From the NCBI RefSeq assembly GCF_022340605.1, contig NZ_JAJDNQ010000027.1, forward strand, positions 1-64,000: a stretch of DNA of 64,000 nt. Reading direction: 5' to 3'. Positions within the stretch are counted from its first letter, which is position 1. Each line of letters opens with the position of its first letter. The position numbers and the translations under genes were made by a program. The notes below the pieces were generated by a model. That model ran no database searches, had not been told where the DNA came from, and saw only the letters and a list, made by a program, of their open reading frames with translations. This document shows, piece by piece, positions 27,231-37,565 of this stretch. This DNA comes from Thiohalocapsa sp. (GTDB lineage: Bacteria; Pseudomonadota; Gammaproteobacteria; Chromatiales; Chromatiaceae).

Positions 27231-27713
27231 TCAGGAGGATCGCATCTGCAACGACAACCTACGCCATCCGCGGGGCGGGAGGCTTGTTCGCAGCGAATAC
27301 ACGACTTGCTGTCAGTTGGGATGCACGCCGACGCCGCGCGCGATGTTTGCGGCCACTTTGCCCTCCGGGTCTTCCGCTTCAGTGAAAATGCCATGGAACG
27401 CGTGGTCGGCGTAGCCTATCGGTCGGCACCAGATGCCTCGGACCACGTTGCCGGCGGCGTCTTTGGCAGCCCCGCTGCGCGCTGTTGGGCGTGGACCAAC
27501 TGCTCGATACTGCCTTGGCCTTCGGTCGTTCTTGGCCGTTGCCGAGGTTGCCGCTGCCGGTGGTGATCGGTCCCGATAGGTCGGACGGGGCGCACCGACA
27601 ATGAATGCGGGAACGCCCGAACCTCTGCCGATGCTACCATGGCGGGTTATCCGGAATGCTGCCGCCGCCCCGACGGCAGACCGTCGACTGCGCAGAGACG
27701 AAGAAGCAAACTC

Positions 27714-28904
27714 ATGATCTCCACCAGACCAGATCGACTGCCGCCCGCGGCCCGATCGCCGCGGGGTCTGTTGCTGCCGGTGATCCTCGCCGGCCTAATC
27801 CTCGCGACCTCCGCGGCCCAATCCCAAACCTCGCTGCCAAGCCTGCCGAGCCAGGCCGACAGCGCCAAGGTCCAGACCGTGCTCGGCGAGCAGCGACCGC
27901 GCTGGGCGGTCGTTGAGCGCCGCTCCGTCGGCGGCAACACCACCGTCGGCGGGACCGTGGTGCCGATGCGGGAGATTACCTTCACGGCGCAGATGCCGGG
28001 CAACGTGGAGCAGATCGCCGGCAACGAGGGCGACTTCTTCAAGCGGGGCGCGGTACTGGTGACGCTCGACCCGTCCGCGCTGCGCGCCAAGCGCCAGGCG
28101 GCTATTGCGCAGATCACCAACGCCCAGGCGGCCTACCGCAACGCCGAGGTCCAGTTCCAGCGTGAGCGCCGGGACCCGACCCCGACCCAGGGCAACATGA
28201 TGAGCCAGATCATGCCGATGCCGTTCTTCGGCGACAACGAAGACAGCGACATCACTCGTGAGGCGAACCTGCACCAGTACGGCACCCAGATCGAGCAGGC
28301 ACGTGGCGCGCTCGTGGCGGCCCAGGCCCAGCTGCGCGAGATCGACGCCCAACTCGATGACGTGAACAGCATCGCCCCGTTCGATGGCTACATCACCGAG
28401 AAGCACGCCAACGCCGGCGACACGGTGCAGCCGGGCCAGCCGCTGCTGAGCTTCGCCGATGTCGGCCGGCTGCAAGTCCAGGCCGACGTGCCGACGCGGC
28501 TGTCGGCGCCGCTGAATCCGGGCTTTATGACCCGCGTCAAGCTCGATGATTCGGCCGGCACCATCGTCGCCGCCCGCGTCGCGCAGGTCTTCCCGATGGC
28601 GGACCCCACCCGCCACACGGTCCGCGTCAAGCTCGACCTGCAGCCCAACGCCCCGGCCAAGGCCGGCATGTACGCCGAGGTGCTGATCCCGCAGCCGGGC
28701 AGCGACCAGGGCGCCCTACCCGTGATCCCGGTCTCGGCCATCGTCCGACGCGGCGGGCTGCCAATGGTCTATGTCCTCGACGAAGAAGACCAGCCCCGAC
28801 TGCACCTGCTGCGCCTCGGCGAGCAGTGGGGCGACACCGTCAGCGTGCTGACCGGCCTGCAGGGCGGCGAGCGCATCCTGCTCGAGCCACCGGCCGCTCG
28901 CTAA
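27714..28904 (+). CDS. RND efflux periplasmic adaptor (HlyD/MFP family)
   Basis: The membrane-fusion protein links the inner-membrane RND pump to an outer-membrane channel. The product (396 residues) has a signal or anchor (GLLLPVILAGLILATSAAQ), a first biotinyl-lipoyl half (GNVEQIAGNEGDFFKRGAVLVTLD), a helical hairpin (residues about 125-210) and the second lipoyl half (SIAPFDGYITEKHANAGDTVQPGQPLLSFAD). A beta-barrel part follows (RVAQVFPMADPTRHTVRVKLDL). The ATG at 27714 begins just before the signal. Its pump follows 313 bp downstream. Confidence 0.93.
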   Translation: MISTRPDRLPPAARSPRGLLLPVILAGLILATSAAQSQTSLPSLPSQADSAKVQTVLGEQRPRWAVVERRSVGGNTTVGGTVVPMREITFTAQMPGNVEQIAGNEGDFFKRGAVLVTLDPSALRAKRQAAIAQITNAQAAYRNAEVQFQRERRDPTPTQGNMMSQIMPMPFFGDNEDSDITREANLHQYGTQIEQARGALVAAQAQLREIDAQLDDVNSIAPFDGYITEKHANAGDTVQPGQPLLSFADVGRLQVQADVPTRLSAPLNPGFMTRVKLDDSAGTIVAARVAQVFPMADPTRHTVRVKLDLQPNAPAKAGMYAEVLIPQPGSDQGALPVIPVSAIVRRGGLPMVYVLDEEDQPRLHLLRLGEQWGDTVSVLTGLQGGERILLEPPAAR

Positions 28905-28964
28905 CACGAGTCGCAGCTATCGCTATCGCTATCGAAGCGATGCGCGAGTGCTTCGACGACGATC

Positions 28965-29215
28965 CCGATTTAGATCCCGATTCCGATCGGGATGTCTCCT
29001 GGTTCCCAGGCCCCGCTTGGAACCCTTGTGCGGGAAGCGCTGCTTCCCGAACCGACTCGCAGCGCGGGGCTAGCCCGGGTCGTGCTCCCGGGCAACGCTC
29101 GGGCGTAAGGACACCCGGTAGCGGCAGCCCTGCCTCTCATGTCGCTTCGCAAAGCAGCGCTTTGCAAGCCGCGTTCCCGCGCGGAGCTCGGGAACGAGGA
29201 CAACCGGAACACACG
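28965..29215. repeat. Repeat-rich spacer between adaptor and pump genes
   Basis: It holds several short dyads: GATTTAGATCCCGATTCC and GATCGGGATG; GGAAGCGCTGCTTCCC; and GTTCCCGCGCGGAGCTCGGGAAC close to the pump start. They look like REP-type hairpins. No third pump gene fits in the gap. Confidence 0.5.
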
Positions 29216-29217
29216 CG

Positions 29218-32200
29218 ATGTCCGATGCCACCAAGTCTGATGCCACCAACCGCAGCGAGCGCCTCGGCCTCGCCGGCCTGATTGCCAAGTCGTTCATCCA
29301 CTCCCCGCTATCGCCGCTGCTGTTCGTCGCCATGGTCGGCATGGGCATCCTCGGCCTGATCATGACGCCGCGGCAGGAGGACCCGCAGATCTCGGTGCCG
29401 ATGATCGACGTCTTCGTACAGTACCCGGGCGCCTCCACCGAGCAGGTCGAGAGCCTCGCCGTGGAGCCGCTGGAGCGGCTGCTGTCGGAGATCCCCGGTG
29501 TCAAGCACGTCTACTCCGCGAGCGAGCGCGAGCAGGGCATCATCACCGTCCGCTTCAAGGTGGGCGAGCAGATGGGGCCGTCGCTGGTCAAGGTGCACGA
29601 CAAGCTCCAGGCCAACCGGCAGGTGCTGCCGCCGGGTGCGATGGAGCCGTTGGTGCGGCCCAAAGGCATCGATGACGTGCCGGTGGTCACGTTGACGCTC
29701 TGGTCCGAGGCGCTGGACGACGCCGCGCTGCGCGCGCTGGGCTCGAAGCTGCTGCAGAGCCTGGCGCAGATCCCGGACGTCGGCCAGAGCTTCGTCGTCG
29801 GCGGGCGGCAGGAGCAGATCCGCGTCGAGGTGGAGCCCCAGCGACTGGCCGGCTTCGGCGTCACGCTGGAGCAGATCGCCCGCACCATCCAGACCGCAAA
29901 CGCCGAGCGCCGCACCGGCGATGCGGAGGCCGCCGACCGCCACCTGACCGTCTACACCGGCTCCTTCCTGCGCGGGCCGTCGGACGTGAAGCGGCTGATG
30001 CTCGGTACCTACAACGGCAAGCCCATCTACGTCCGCGATGTGGCTCAGGTCTCGCTGGCACCCGAGGAATACGAGCAGCAGGTCAGCTACTATACCGGCC
30101 CCAGCTATCCCGGTGACGCCAAGGCGGACGGCATGCCGGCGGTGACCATCGCGCTGGCCAAGAAGGAAGCCAGCAACGGCGTCACCGTGGCCAACGCCAT
30201 CCTCGACAAGGCCGAGGCGCTCAAGGGCCAGCTGATCCCGGACAACGTCCATCTGGAGGTCACGCGAAACTACGGCCAGACCGCCAACGACAAGGTCAAT
30301 GAGCTGCTCTTCAAGCTGTTCGTCGCCACCGGCGCCGTCACGCTGCTGGTGCTGCTGGCGCTCGGCATCAGGCCCGCCATCGTGGTCACGCTGGTGATCC
30401 CGGTGGTGCTGTTGATGACGGTGTTCTCGGCCTGGGTCATGGGCTACACCATAGACCGCGTCAGCCTGTTCGCGCTGATCTTCTCCATCGGCATCCTGGT
30501 GGATGACGCCATCGTCGTGGTGGAGAACATCTACCGGCGCTGGCTCATCAAAGGGGACAGCGACACCGAGACCGCCGTGGCCGCCGTCGCGGAGGTTGGC
30601 AACCCGACCATCATCGCCACCTTCACGGTGGTCGCCGCGCTGCTGCCGATGGGCTTCGTCTCCGGCCTGATGGGGCCGTACATGGAGCCGATCCCGGCGC
30701 TGGGCTCGGTGGCCATGCTGTTCTCGCTATTTGCGGCGTTCGCGTTCACGCCCTGGCTCGCCATGCGCATCAAGCCGAGCATGCAGGCGCTGGCGAAGGC
30801 CGAGGCCCGTGAGCATCGCACCAGCGCGCGCCTCGACGGTCTGTTCCGCGGCCTGCTGTTGCCACTGATCGAGCGCAAGGCCCTGGGCTGGGGCTTCCTG
30901 ATCCTGCTGGTGACGGCCTTCTTCGCCTCCTGCGGGCTGTTCTACGCCAAGGCGGTGGCGTTCAAGATGCTGCCGTTCGACAACAAACCGGAGTTCAGCG
31001 TCGTGCTCGACATGCCCGAGGGCACGGCGCTCGGCAAGACAGTCAACACCGCGCGAGATCTCGCCGAGCGGGTGGCCAAGATCCCCGAGGTGGTCGCTGT
31101 GCAGACCTATGCCGGCACCGCCAAGCCGTTCGACTTCAACGGCATGGTCCGCCATTACTACTTGCGCCAGAAGCCCTGGCAGGGCGAGATCCAGGTGCAG
31201 CTCACCGACAAGCACGAGCGCGATCGCAGCAGCCACGAGATCGCGCTCCAAGCCCGCGAGTTGCTGACGCCGCTGGCCCACGACGCCGGCGCCCGCATCA
31301 CCGTGGTCGAAATGCCGCCGGGACCGCCGGTGCTGCAGGCCGTCGTCGCCGAGGTCTATGGCCCCAACGGCAAGATCCGCCGCCAGGTCGCCACCGACCT
31401 GACCGCGATGTTCGAGCAGGTGGACAGCCTGGCCGATGTCGACAACTACATGCAGCAGCCCTACAAGGTGCTGCGCTTCGACGTCGACGCAGAGAAGGCC
31501 GTGCGCCTCGGCATCTCGGTGGATACCGTCATCCGCAACCTCGACATGGCCCTGGGCGGCTTCAAGGCCGGCGATGTGAAGCGCGGCAGCCTGCTGGAGC
31601 CGACCTTCATCAGCATTGAGGTGCCGCTCGCGGTGCGCGCCAACCTGAGCCGGCTCGCCGATCTGCCGATCCCCACCGACGACGGCCAGCGCACCGTGCC
31701 GCTGGCGGAGGTGGGCCGGTTCATCGAGATCGAACAGGACCCGATCGCCTATCACAAGGACCTGCGGCCGATGGAATACGTCGTCGGCGATGCCGTCGGC
31801 AAGCTCGGCGCGCCGCTGTACCCGATGCTCGAGGTCGAGAAGAAGCTCGACGGCTACAAGACCCCCGATGGCGTCGCCTTGTCCGGCACCTTCTTCACCG
31901 GTGCGCCGCCGGACAACGGCAAGTCCGGCTTCGAGTGGGGCGGCGAGTGGACCGTCACCTATGAGACCTTCCGCGACATGGGCCTCGCCTTCGGTGTCGC
32001 GCTGGTGCTGATCTACATGCTCGTGGTCGCCGAGTTCGGCAACTTCGTCACCCCCGCCGTCATCATGGCGCCGATCCCGCTGACGCTGCTCGGCATCGTC
32101 CCCGGCCACTGGCTGCTTGGCGCCGACTTCACCGCCACGTCGATGATCGGCTTCATCGCGCTGGCCGGCATCATCGTGCGCAACTCGATCCTGCTGGTGG

Positions 32201-32454
32201 ACTTCTCCATCGACGAGGTCGCCCGTGGCAATTCAGTCACCGAGGCCGTCATCAACGCTTGCAAGGCCAGAACCCGGCCTATCCTGATCACCGCGCTCGC
32301 GCTGGTCGCCGGCTCCAGCGTCATCCTCACCGACCCCATCTTCCAGGGCATGGCCATCTCGCTCTTGTTCGGCGTGCTGGTCTCGACCCTGCTGACCCTG
32401 GTCGTCATCCCGCTCGGCTGCGTCAGTGCCGGCCGCTACCTGGTCCGCCGCTAG
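29218..32454 (+). CDS. RND-family efflux pump, inner-membrane subunit
   Basis: A proton-driven exporter of the AcrB type, 1078 residues. The first span follows SFIHSPLSPLLFVAMVGMGILGLIM; the porter domain carries PGASTEQVESLAVEPLE; the membrane core has the second-half start at about residue 560. The proton-relay stretch FALIFSIGILVDDAIVVVENIYR, with the paired aspartates, lies near residue 420, and IGFIALAGIIVRNSILLVDF is its counterpart near 980. Substrates cannot be told; the short porter motifs resemble the acriflavin/hydrophobic family rather than heavy-metal pumps. The outer-membrane factor is not in the window. Confidence 0.95.
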   Translation: MSDATKSDATNRSERLGLAGLIAKSFIHSPLSPLLFVAMVGMGILGLIMTPRQEDPQISVPMIDVFVQYPGASTEQVESLAVEPLERLLSEIPGVKHVYSASEREQGIITVRFKVGEQMGPSLVKVHDKLQANRQVLPPGAMEPLVRPKGIDDVPVVTLTLWSEALDDAALRALGSKLLQSLAQIPDVGQSFVVGGRQEQIRVEVEPQRLAGFGVTLEQIARTIQTANAERRTGDAEAADRHLTVYTGSFLRGPSDVKRLMLGTYNGKPIYVRDVAQVSLAPEEYEQQVSYYTGPSYPGDAKADGMPAVTIALAKKEASNGVTVANAILDKAEALKGQLIPDNVHLEVTRNYGQTANDKVNELLFKLFVATGAVTLLVLLALGIRPAIVVTLVIPVVLLMTVFSAWVMGYTIDRVSLFALIFSIGILVDDAIVVVENIYRRWLIKGDSDTETAVAAVAEVGNPTIIATFTVVAALLPMGFVSGLMGPYMEPIPALGSVAMLFSLFAAFAFTPWLAMRIKPSMQALAKAEAREHRTSARLDGLFRGLLLPLIERKALGWGFLILLVTAFFASCGLFYAKAVAFKMLPFDNKPEFSVVLDMPEGTALGKTVNTARDLAERVAKIPEVVAVQTYAGTAKPFDFNGMVRHYYLRQKPWQGEIQVQLTDKHERDRSSHEIALQARELLTPLAHDAGARITVVEMPPGPPVLQAVVAEVYGPNGKIRRQVATDLTAMFEQVDSLADVDNYMQQPYKVLRFDVDAEKAVRLGISVDTVIRNLDMALGGFKAGDVKRGSLLEPTFISIEVPLAVRANLSRLADLPIPTDDGQRTVPLAEVGRFIEIEQDPIAYHKDLRPMEYVVGDAVGKLGAPLYPMLEVEKKLDGYKTPDGVALSGTFFTGAPPDNGKSGFEWGGEWTVTYETFRDMGLAFGVALVLIYMLVVAEFGNFVTPAVIMAPIPLTLLGIVPGHWLLGADFTATSMIGFIALAGIIVRNSILLVDFSIDEVARGNSVTEAVINACKARTRPILITALALVAGSSVILTDPIFQGMAISLLFGVLVSTLLTLVVIPLGCVSAGRYLVRR

Positions 32455-33209
32455 CGCCAGCGAAATGCCACGCGCACACGTCATTGGCACGCTCAGGCGT
32501 CATTGCCCTTTGGGTTGGCGGTGCCGCGCTCGTGTGCTGCTGACGGTCGCGAGCCCAGTGGCGTGTTGCCTTGTGCTCAGCCCGAAATGCCACCGTCAAC
32601 CGGCGCCTCCGTGTTGGACTGGTTCGGCTCCTGGCCATGGTATTGGCTGGGGTTGTCGGGCCCGGTTTGGCAGCATCGCTGGCGCGCTATGCGCCGTTCA
32701 TCGTGTCGGTTCCGCTGCGCGGCAGGTTGATAGCCGGTCGGGAGCACGCCGTGGTGCCCGGCAGCCCGGCGCCCGCTGAGGCCGGCCGGCGTTTCCGGCA
32801 GGGGGGCCGACGTGACGGCTGCGGCGGCTTTCCGCCAGCCGGAGTGCCACGACCGGCCGTCATGCGTTTCCCGGCGCTCGCACCAACCGTCGCAGGCCAT
32901 GCCCGGCGCGGCAGACGTTCGTGGGCTAGCATCCAACGCGTGTGATTGGTTGACCATCCTGGCCAAGAAAAAGCAGGAAAGTGGACGATGCGATCCCCCG
33001 CTTCCTTCATTGTCTTGTGCTTGGGCGCTTGACAGTGGCGCGTGACCCTAGCAAGCGAGCAAGCTAAGCACTGACTATATGAATGCTTCCTTTGGCTTTT
33101 GTTTCGGAACTGCTTCGGCAGCCTTCGCAGGAATGCGCACACGGAGTCCACCCGGTGAAGCGTCCCCGCCTGGAACTCGCTGCACAATGCATGCGGAACT
33201 GAGATCCCG
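32455..33209. other. Gene-free stretch after the pump gene
   Basis: No gene is supported over 755 bases. Open frames are present on both strands but have shadow-like composition. The kinase that follows begins in what looks like the middle of a PAS-linker, so part of this stretch may be the remains of its 5' end. Confidence 0.4.
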
Positions 33210-34856
33210 ATGAGAGAGCGCCCGAGCGGCGACGACATCAGCGAGCGCAAGCGGGCGGAGGCTGCCTTGCGCGAGAGCGAGGAGCGCCTGCGCATCGCCC
33301 TGGAGGGGGCCAGGTTCGGAACCTTTGATTACTACCCGCAAACCGACAAGATGGACTGGGACGACCAGCTGCGTCGAATTTGGGGGGTCGGGCCTGGCGA
33401 GGCGCTAAGCTACGCCGAGGTCGTCGCGCGCCTGCACCCCGACGACCGCCCGAGGATGCTGGCCGCGGTGGCCGACGCCTACGACCCGCGCAGTGGCGAC
33501 GACTACCGGGCAGAGTACCGTGTCATCCGGCCCGACGGCAGCTGGCGCTGGCACGACACCAGGGGCCGCGTGCAATTTGAACGATGTGCCGATGGTAGCA
33601 ACCGGCCCGTACGCGTGATCGGCGTCGTCCGCGACGTCACTGAGCACAAGACCGCCGAGGCGGCGCTGGTGGAGCTCAACCGGGCCCTGAAGGCGCAGGT
33701 GGCCGAGGTCAGCCGCCAGGCCGACCAGCTGCGCGCACTCGCCAGCCGGCTGAGCCGGGTGGAGCAGCACGAGCGCCAGCGTCTGGCAAAGATTCTTCAC
33801 GACCATCTCCAGCAGCTCCTCGTCGCGGCGCAGATGCAGTCCTCGACGCTGCTGCGCGAGGCCGCCAACGAACGCCAGCGTGCGGCGGCATGCGCCGTGC
33901 GCGACGTTCTCAAGGAGGCGCTTTCCGTCTCGCGCTCGCTCACCGTGGAGCTGAGCCCGCCGGTGCTCCGGGAGGCGGGCCTGATCGCAGCGTTGGAGTG
34001 GCTGGCCGAGCGCATGCAGGAGCAGCACGGCTTGACGTTACGCCTGCACACAGAGACTCGCGCGGAGCCAGGTGGCGATGAGCTGCGCTTCCTGCTCTTC
34101 GAGTGCGCGCGTGAGCTGATGCTGAACGTCGTCAAGCACGCTGACGTCGATACCGCGGTTCTGGTGCTCGTGCGCTCGCGCGGCGGCGCTCTGGAACTCA
34201 GCGTCAGTGACGAGGGCAGCGGCTTCGACCCGGACGTGGTGACTCGGCGCCGCCCGGACGAAACGAGTTTCGGGCTCTTCAGCATCAAGGAGCGCTTAGC
34301 GCACCTCGGCGGGCGCATGAGCATCTTGAGTGCGCCGGGACGCGGCACGCAAGTGACGCTGAGCGTGCCGACGGCCGCGCTGCGGCCGCAAGGCAGTGCG
34401 GCCGAGGCCGCCGAGCCCGCGGCGCGCGTCGGGGAGCTGAGGCTCTACCCGATGCCCGAGAGCCGGCGCGTGCTTCTCGTCGACGACCATCGGATCGTGC
34501 GCCAGGGGCTGGCCGGGTTGTTTCGTTTCGAGGCCGACATCGAGGTGGTGGGCGAGGCCGACGCGGGCGAGCAGGCGGTGACCATGGCCGCGGAGCTGCA
34601 ACCGGACGTGATCATCATGGACGTGAAGCTCGGTGCCGACATGGACGGCATCGAGGCGACCCGCCGTGTGCTCGCCTGCAATCCCCAGGTGCGGGTCATC
34701 GGCCTCTCCATGCACGCGGATGTCGCGGTGGCGACCGCCATGCGCGACGCAGGCGCCGCCGCCTACCTGACCAAGGACGGCCCCTGCGAGGAGTTGCTGG
34801 CGGCCATTCGCGCCAAGCGAGGGCCTGAGCTGCGGCCCAGCGCAGCGCCAGTATAG
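33210..34856 (+). CDS. PAS hybrid histidine kinase with C-terminal receiver
   Basis: The 548-residue product has a PAS/PAC sensor (residues about 20-150; ends in GVVRDVTEHKTAEAAL), a HisKA_3-type dimer domain with the phospho-acceptor His near 197 (KILHDHLQQLL), an HATPase domain (FECARELMLNVVKHAD, SDEGSGFD, GLFSIKERLAHLGGRM) and a receiver (VLLVDDHRIVRQGL near 419, phospho-Asp in IIMDVKLG near 470, LTKDG). It lacks a helix-turn-helix, so it may pass phosphate on. The beginning SERKRAEAALRESEERLR is the usual end of a preceding PAC domain, so an N-terminal PAS may have been lost. No membrane span was seen; it is cytoplasmic. Confidence 0.9.
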   Translation: MRERPSGDDISERKRAEAALRESEERLRIALEGARFGTFDYYPQTDKMDWDDQLRRIWGVGPGEALSYAEVVARLHPDDRPRMLAAVADAYDPRSGDDYRAEYRVIRPDGSWRWHDTRGRVQFERCADGSNRPVRVIGVVRDVTEHKTAEAALVELNRALKAQVAEVSRQADQLRALASRLSRVEQHERQRLAKILHDHLQQLLVAAQMQSSTLLREAANERQRAAACAVRDVLKEALSVSRSLTVELSPPVLREAGLIAALEWLAERMQEQHGLTLRLHTETRAEPGGDELRFLLFECARELMLNVVKHADVDTAVLVLVRSRGGALELSVSDEGSGFDPDVVTRRRPDETSFGLFSIKERLAHLGGRMSILSAPGRGTQVTLSVPTAALRPQGSAAEAAEPAARVGELRLYPMPESRRVLLVDDHRIVRQGLAGLFRFEADIEVVGEADAGEQAVTMAAELQPDVIIMDVKLGADMDGIEATRRVLACNPQVRVIGLSMHADVAVATAMRDAGAAAYLTKDGPCEELLAAIRAKRGPELRPSAAPV

Positions 34857-35208
34857 CCCCAGTAGGCGGGAACGACCGGGTACCCTCTGTATCGCGTGTC
34901 GACTCCACGAAGTACACGCGCGCGCCGTTGGCACAGCGGTGCGCGACCGTGGTCGCATGGTATCGTCGATCGCTGCCAAGGTGTTGCTGTCGAGCGGACG
35001 CTGACCGCTCCCGGCATCAGGGGCAGCAGACGGCCAGCGGCCCTCTCCACGTCAGTGACAGCTACATGATTGCGGACTTCGACATTCACTGTCCGTCTAT
35101 TGCGCGCAGTATCCGGCCCCAGGTTGGCGAGAGGGTTCCTGCCTGACATCTGTGGGTTGGATCGCAGTCCTTCGTGCGCCTGACCGATACAGATGCCCGT
35201 CTGTAGGA
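34857..35208. other. Gene-free stretch between convergent genes
   Basis: No gene is seen. A 7-bp perfect dyad CCGTCTG-N6-CAGACGG (35197-35216) overlaps the urtE stop and might end transcription; there is no T-run. Confidence 0.4.
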
Positions 35209-35904
35209 TCAGACGGTGAGATATTGCTTCACCAGCTCGTCGCTCAGCTCCGGCATGGCGCCGGTGGCCATGAGCCGACCGCGGTCGAGGATGACGAAGC
35301 GGTCCGCGACGCGGCGTGCGAAGGGCAGCTTCTGCTCAACCAGCAGCACGGTGAGGCCGAACTCGTCGATGAGGCGGCGGATGATGTCGCCGATTTCGTG
35401 GACGATGTTGGGCTGGATGCCCTCGGTGGGCTCGTCCAGGATCAGGAGCTTGGGGTCGAGGACCAGCGCGCGGCCGATGGCGAGCTGCTGCTGTTGGCCC
35501 CCGGAGAGGTCGCCACCGCGCCGGCGCAGCATGTCGCCGAGCACCGGAAACAGCTCGAAGATGAAGTCCGGCACACGTTGCTTACCGTCTGGGCGCGAAG
35601 GCAGGCCGATTTCCAGGTTCTCCTGCACCGTGAGCAGCGGGAAGATCTGCCGGCCCTGGGGGACGTAGCCGATGCCGAGGCTCGCGCGGCGCTCCGCGGG
35701 CAGGCGGGCGATGTCTTGTCCCAGGAAGTCCATACTGCCGCCGCGCAGTGGCAAGAGGCCCATGATGCATTGCATCAGCGTGGTCTTGCCGACGCCGTTG
35801 CGGCCCATGACGCAGGTGCACTGCCCCACCGGGATCTCGACGTCGAGGTCCCAGAGGGTGTGGCTTTCGCCGTAGTACTGGTTGAGGTGGGCGATGGTGA
35901 GCAC
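35209..35904 (-). CDS. urtE: Urea ABC transporter ATPase UrtE
   Basis: One of the two nucleotide-binding subunits of the high-affinity urea importer. The 231-residue protein has Walker A GRNGVGKTT, the Q-loop, the signature LSGGQQQQLAIGRAL, Walker B LLILDEPTEGIQP and an H-loop region; the IQPN stretch is typical of the UrtE/LivF group. The N-terminal LNQYYGESHTLWDL fits UrtE. The GTG at 35904 is chosen because the family starts there (VLTIAHLNQYYG). It is separated from urtD by a DUF29 gene and repeats, an unusual break in this operon. Confidence 0.95.
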   Translation of the reverse strand: MLTIAHLNQYYGESHTLWDLDVEIPVGQCTCVMGRNGVGKTTLMQCIMGLLPLRGGSMDFLGQDIARLPAERRASLGIGYVPQGRQIFPLLTVQENLEIGLPSRPDGKQRVPDFIFELFPVLGDMLRRRGGDLSGGQQQQLAIGRALVLDPKLLILDEPTEGIQPNIVHEIGDIIRRLIDEFGLTVLLVEQKLPFARRVADRFVILDRGRLMATGAMPELSDELVKQYLTV

Positions 35905-36116
35905 GTTAAAGGGGCTTTGGTTTGATCTCAGGGCCGGGGACCGATCGGCGGATACGCTTCGCTGACTTGCCCTCGCATCAGGGCTGTTCCCCACAAAGGC
36001 TACTGCAAGCGCGCCGGCTCCGCGGGAGCGCCACTGCCCTTTGTGGCGCGACAAGGGCCGTGCGGCTACCCGCAGCTCGGCGGCAACTCGAACCGTCGTC
36101 TATCACCTCACCGCCG

Positions 36117-36182
36117 GTCGCGGCACCAAGCATGCCGCTCCCATAAGGCAGCTGCGTCGCGGCACCAAGCGTGCCACTCCCA
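36117..36182. repeat. Direct repeat of a REP-like unit
   Basis: Two copies of a 27-bp unit, GTCGCGGCACCAAGC followed by RTGCCRCTCCCA, lie 39 bp apart (36117-36143 and 36156-36182), just before the DUF29 stop. On the other strand they read TGGGAGCGGCATGCTTGGTGCCGCGAC, a REP-type GTGGGAGCGGC..GCCGCGAC pattern. Confidence 0.8.
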
Positions 36183-36188
36183 CCACGA

Positions 36189-36632
36189 TCAGCGCGCGAT
36201 GGCTTCGGGCCAGTAATCGCCCAGGACTTCATGCAGCGCCCAGGGACACTGCTGCGGAAAGGCGCCGGAGTCGAACGGGGTCTCAGAGATAGCGAGGTCC
36301 ACACCGTCTGCGTATGCCTTCGCCAGCAGGGTGGGAAGCTGTGCTTTCAGGCTCGGGTTCTCTTCCAACAGCTCGGCAAGCGCACGACGTTGTGTGTTGA
36401 TGGTGGCACGCCAGGACTTGCGGTTCGGGTAATCCGGTTGCACTTGCCACTTCAACATGTGGCCGAGCAGGACGCCCAATCGGCTCTTCAGTGCGCGTCG
36501 TTCCCGCTTGCCCAAGTCTTCGATCTCCTCGGCCAAGTGCTGGATGTCCAGCATGCTGTAACGCCCGCTGCGCAACAGGTTGGCTTGTTCCATGGACCAA
36601 GCGTAGAAGTCAGTGTCGTATTCCGCGCTCAT
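36189..36632 (-). CDS. DUF29-family protein
   Basis: The 147-residue product matches DUF29 across its length: YDTDFYAWSMEQANLLRSGRYSMLD at the start, IEDLGKRERRALKSRLGVLLGHMLKW in the middle, and the C-terminal YADGVDLAISET. These small proteins are common in cyanobacteria and purple bacteria, often in many copies per genome; their function is not known, and links to toxin-antitoxin-like mobile units are only suspected. It lies between urtD and urtE on the same strand and is flanked by REP-like repeats, so it has probably been inserted into the operon. Confidence 0.9.
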   Translation of the reverse strand: MSAEYDTDFYAWSMEQANLLRSGRYSMLDIQHLAEEIEDLGKRERRALKSRLGVLLGHMLKWQVQPDYPNRKSWRATINTQRRALAELLEENPSLKAQLPTLLAKAYADGVDLAISETPFDSGAFPQQCPWALHEVLGDYWPEAIAR

Positions 36633-36665
36633 GGCTGCTTCGCCGTCGGTGATCTCTGCCGAAGT

Positions 36666-37561
<896 letters not shown>

Positions 37562-37565
<4 letters not shown>

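Noticed and set aside
32571-32945. Frame with a hydrophobic stretch after the RND pump, considered as a small membrane gene
   Set aside because: No ribosome site, no family, and the tail is Arg/Gly-rich shadow sequence.
36117-36182. Considered as a CRISPR-like repeat pair
   Set aside because: Only two copies, a 12-nt spacer, and the unit matches the REP-like family; no cas genes nearby.
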